This document shows, one piece after another, positions 33,704 through 35,798 of a stretch of DNA of 35,798 bases. How positions within the stretch are numbered: the stretch's first letter is position 1; every line of letters starts with the position of its first letter. The notes beneath the pieces were generated by a model. The model saw only the letters and a list, made by a program, of their open reading frames with translations. It had not been told where the DNA came from and searched no databases. The stretch covers positions 1 through 35,798 of the forward strand of contig JABBBT010000054.1 of assembly GCA_018607365.1 (NCBI GenBank), written 5' to 3'. The position numbers and the translations under genes were made by a program. Origin of the DNA: SAR86 cluster bacterium. GTDB lineage: Bacteria; Pseudomonadota; Gammaproteobacteria; Magnimaribacterales; D2472.

Positions 33704-34186
33704 TTAGAGTAATTTAATGATATCTGATTCAATAGATTCTGGCTTAGTTGTAGGACCATAACGCTTAACAACCTCTCCATTTTTATTAACTAAGAATTTT
33801 GAGAAGTTCCACTTAATATTTTTTGTTCCCATTATTCCTGGTCGCTCATTTTTAAGAAAATTATAAAATGGATCAGCATCCTTGCCATTTACATCAATCT
33901 TATTAAAAACATTAAATGAAACGTCATATTTTTCAGTACAAAAAAATTGTATTTCTTCATTTGTTCCTGACTCTTGAGCTTTAAACTGGTTGCAAGGGAA
34001 TCCAAGTACCTCTAATCCATCTTCAGCATATTTGCTATACAAATTTTGAAGCCCTTCATATTGGTAAGTGAAGCCGCATTTACTAGCCACATTAACTACT
34101 AATAAAACTTTGTTTTTAAACGAGCCAATTGATATTTCATTCATATTGGCATCTTTTACAACGTGATCATAAATATTTTTAGACAT
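33704..34186 (-). CDS. Glutathione peroxidase family protein, downstream copy
   Basis: Reduces peroxides through a redox cysteine. 160 residues, no signal peptide, so cytoplasmic. The peroxidatic Cys is in NVASKCGFTYQYEGLQ. GFPCNQFKAQESGTNEEI supplies the active-site Gln, and WNFSKFL the Trp. The additional Cys in FFCTEKYDVSF is at the resolving position of thioredoxin-dependent members, so thioredoxin may be the real reductant. The ribosome site (GAGGAGC) and start lie within the end of the upstream copy (eight-base overlap), so the two are coupled. Confidence 0.93.
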   Translation of the reverse strand: MSKNIYDHVVKDANMNEISIGSFKNKVLLVVNVASKCGFTYQYEGLQNLYSKYAEDGLEVLGFPCNQFKAQESGTNEEIQFFCTEKYDVSFNVFNKIDVNGKDADPFYNFLKNERPGIMGTKNIKWNFSKFLVNKNGEVVKRYGPTTKPESIESDIIKLL

Positions 34187-34664
34187 TTAGAAGCTCCTCT
34201 ATATCTTTTTTCATTTCCTCAGGCTCAGTTTTTGGTCCAAATCTTTTAATTGTTTTGCCATCTTTACTAATTAAGAATTTGGTAAAATTCCATTCAATAT
34301 CATTTGATCCAGATTCAGAGGGGTTATCTTTTTTTAAGAATTGATAAATAGGAGCTGCATTGTCACCATTGACATCAATTTTATCAAACAAGCTAAAACC
34401 AACATCGTATTTTTCAGTACAAAAAAAATGTATTTCCTCATTTGTTCCAGGCTCTTGAGCTCCAAACTGGTTGCAAGGAAACCCAAGAATTTCTAAACCA
34501 CTTTCTTTGTATTTATTATGAAGACCCTGAAGTCCCTCATATTGATATGTAAGCCCACATGCACTAGCTACATTAACAATTAACAAAACTTTATTTTTGA
34601 ATTCTTCCAGAGTGGTGTCTGTCATGTCAGGTTTTTTAACAACTTGGCTATAGATATTTGACAT
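34179..34664 (-). CDS. Glutathione peroxidase family protein, upstream copy
   Basis: 161 residues, roughly 60% identical by eye to the downstream copy. It has the same three cysteines: NVASACGLTYQYEGLQ (peroxidatic), GFPCNQFGAQEPGTNEEI and FFCTEKYDVGF (resolving), plus WNFTKFL. This copy is closer to the family consensus (QEPGT where the other has QESGT). First gene of the two-gene unit, divergent from the ElaA-like gene across 97 bp. A GGAAG ribosome site precedes the ATG. Confidence 0.94.
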   Translation of the reverse strand: MSNIYSQVVKKPDMTDTTLEEFKNKVLLIVNVASACGLTYQYEGLQGLHNKYKESGLEILGFPCNQFGAQEPGTNEEIHFFCTEKYDVGFSLFDKIDVNGDNAAPIYQFLKKDNPSESGSNDIEWNFTKFLISKDGKTIKRFGPKTEPEEMKKDIEELLNV

Positions 34665-34705
34665 AATTTCTTCCTTTTTTGTTTGAGTTAAAAGAGTTTA
34701 TAGAA

Positions 34706-34734
34706 TTCACAACTTATTAAGTCATTATTATATA
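34706..34734 (+). promoter_or_regulatory. Candidate promoter of the ElaA-like gene
   Basis: TTCACA (34706-34711; 5/6 to TTGACA), 17 bases, TATATA (34729-34734), with TATAAT overlapping two bases further on. An 11-bp palindrome ACTTATTAAGT (34712-34722) lies between the boxes. The 97-bp gap must also hold the promoter for the divergent peroxidase pair, which I could not place. Confidence 0.4.
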
Positions 34735-34761
34735 ATTATTTAGTCAACAGTTGATGTAAAT

Positions 34762-35226
34762 GTGAAAAATTTAAAAAAAGTAAACTATATTTGGAAAGAA
34801 TTCTGCGAGCTATCGAGTGATGAATTATATGCATTGATTCATTTAAGACAAAAGGTTTTTATTGTTGAGCAAGATTGCCCATATATAGATGCAGACTTTT
34901 TAGATCAAGATGCATTTCATTTGCTTGGCTATGATGATAACAGTCTTGTTTCTTATTTAAGAGCTTTTCCTCCTGGTATCCAATATGAAGGGACTTCTCT
35001 TGGCAGGATTGTTGTTGATGTTTCAAGAAGAGGCGAGCAGCTAGGACAAGATCTAACAGAAGAGGGTATCTCATTTCTAACTCAGCATTATCCTAATATT
35101 GAAATTGTTATTTCAGCTCAACATAGGCTAGAAGGTTTTTATAATGAGCTAGGCTTTAGTGCTAGAGGCGATGTTTATTTAGAAGATGATATCGACCACA
35201 TACAAATGTTCCTTTTGAAAAATTGA
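34762..35226 (+). CDS. ElaA-like GNAT family N-acetyltransferase
   Basis: 154 residues. The start WKEFCELSSDELYALIHLRQ and VFIVEQDCPYIDADFLDQDA are characteristic of ElaA, followed by a central RIVVDVSRRGEQLGQDLTEE acetyl-CoA loop and FYNELGFSARGDVYLEDDIDHI. The substrate of ElaA is unknown. The start is GTG, since the overlapping ATG in another frame stops at once. The gene is convergent with valS, with two bases between the two stop codons, at the point where ValS is cut short. Confidence 0.9.
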   Translation: MKNLKKVNYIWKEFCELSSDELYALIHLRQKVFIVEQDCPYIDADFLDQDAFHLLGYDDNSLVSYLRAFPPGIQYEGTSLGRIVVDVSRRGEQLGQDLTEEGISFLTQHYPNIEIVISAQHRLEGFYNELGFSARGDVYLEDDIDHIQMFLLKN

Positions 35227-35228
35227 AA

Positions 35229-35798
35229 CTACTCAATAATTTGAGATTTAAATAGTAATGAATGTATTTCCTCAGTTATAAAGGGAGCGAATGGGTGCAT
35301 CATTACTAATATTTCTTTTAGCATAGGCCTTAAGTTATCAGTTTTACCAGACTTCTTACATTCTTCAATATATACATCACAGAACTTACTCCAGAAGAAC
35401 TCATAGACTTCATTAATAGCAAAATCAAGCCTGTAATCTTCAATATTTTTTTGTATTTTATTTTTTGTTTTTTGAAATTCATCCATGATTAATTGATCAG
35501 CATCAGTTTTGGGATCAAAAATCTCATTACCTGCCGGGTAGCCGTTAATAAATCTTGCAGCATTCCATATTTTTGTGCAAAAGTTTCTATAGCCCTTTAA
35601 TCTCCCGAATTCAAAGCTAATGTCCTTGGTATGTGTTGCCAAAGAGTAAAACGTCATCCTAAGTGCATCTGTTCCATATGATTCAATACCTTTAGGGAAT
35701 TGATTTCTTGTTTTGCGTTCAATTTTTTGTGCAATTTTCTCTTGCATAAGATTAGAGGTTCTTTTTTCTACCAATGCATCTTGAGATATACCATAAAT
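35229..35798 (-). CDS. valS: Valyl-tRNA synthetase, C-terminal part (early stop; runs off the window)
   Basis: Charges tRNA-Val. 189 residues are visible, open to the window edge; the M in the ORF track is an internal TTG codon. EKRTSNLMQEKIAQKIERKT, FPKGIESYGTDALRMTFYSL, RLKGYRNFCTKIWNAARF and WSKFCDVYIEECKK are ValS signatures of the end of the catalytic domain and the anticodon-binding domain. The protein ends HPFAPFITEEIHSLLFKSQIIE. Normal ValS continues for some 170 residues, with the rest of that domain and a tRNA-binding coiled coil. No such sequence follows in any minus frame; elaA is there on the other strand. Confidence 0.94.
   Translation of the reverse strand: MYGISQDALVEKRTSNLMQEKIAQKIERKTRNQFPKGIESYGTDALRMTFYSLATHTKDISFEFGRLKGYRNFCTKIWNAARFINGYPAGNEIFDPKTDADQLIMDEFQKTKNKIQKNIEDYRLDFAINEVYEFFWSKFCDVYIEECKKSGKTDNLRPMLKEILVMMHPFAPFITEEIHSLLFKSQIIE

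Noticed and set aside
34859-35074. Minus-strand 71-aa ORF as a possible missing ValS tail
   Set aside because: Antisense to the ElaA-like gene; it has no resemblance to the ValS C-terminal coiled coil.
35229-35774. ORF-track start of the valS fragment as a real N-terminus
   Set aside because: The M is an internal TTG codon; the frame stays open to the window edge with ValS sequence upstream of it.

Overview
The window is AT-rich (about one third G+C by eye), gene-dense chromosomal DNA from a Gram-negative bacterium. Gene order and protein features point to a streamlined, probably marine gammaproteobacterium of the SAR86 type. That placement is inference; no rRNA is present to test it. Support comes from the BamA/BamE/Skp and LpxA/B/D outer-membrane genes, a HolD-RimI pair, a Pseudomonas-like Fur without the CxxC of E. 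coli Fur, a TonB-dependent receptor, very short intergenic gaps and several shortened proteins. I see no phage, insertion sequence, CRISPR array, tRNA or rRNA.

Layout. (1) 1-2269, minus strand: the N-terminal part of a TonB-dependent receptor, preceded by a promoter-like region with a 27-bp imperfect palindrome, then a small secreted protein of unknown function. (2) 2300-3164, minus: ssrA (tmRNA) directly downstream of smpB, the trans-translation pair. (3) 3218-6583: a DUF3429 membrane protein and a sodium:neurotransmitter-type symporter, then ratA-rnfH, with bamE on the opposite strand and fur divergent from bamE. (4) 6595-10913: a heat-shock (sigma-32-like) promoter and grpE-dnaK-dnaJ-dapB, with an unusually short DapB. 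(5) 11041-30336: one long plus-strand run, rpsB-tsf-pyrH-frr-uppS-cdsA-dxr-rseP-bamA-skp-lpxD-fabZ-lpxA-lpxB-rnhB-dnaE-accA-tilS, with gaps of 0-36 bp or short overlaps. It combines translation, isoprenoid and phospholipid precursors, outer-membrane biogenesis, lipid A synthesis, DNA replication and fatty-acid synthesis. (6) 30364-35798: a crotonase-family enzyme, leuA (minus), a divergent holD with rimI, a tandem pair of glutathione-peroxidase-family genes (minus), an ElaA-like acetyltransferase, and the 3' end of valS (minus), which stops much earlier than usual.

Most of the window is the conserved gammaproteobacterial core. The order smpB-ratA-rnfH-bamE-fur-grpE-dnaK-dnaJ-dapB matches the Pseudomonas order as I remember it, without recN and without carAB after dapB, and it is joined to the rpsB-to-tilS cluster. 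I found no clearly new multi-gene system. The points most worth a second look are the truncated ValS, the compact DapB, a Met at the acyl-chain ruler position of LpxA, a calcium-loop-like acidic motif in BamA loop 6, the palindrome over the receptor promoter, the tandem peroxidases, and the hard-to-recognise HolD.
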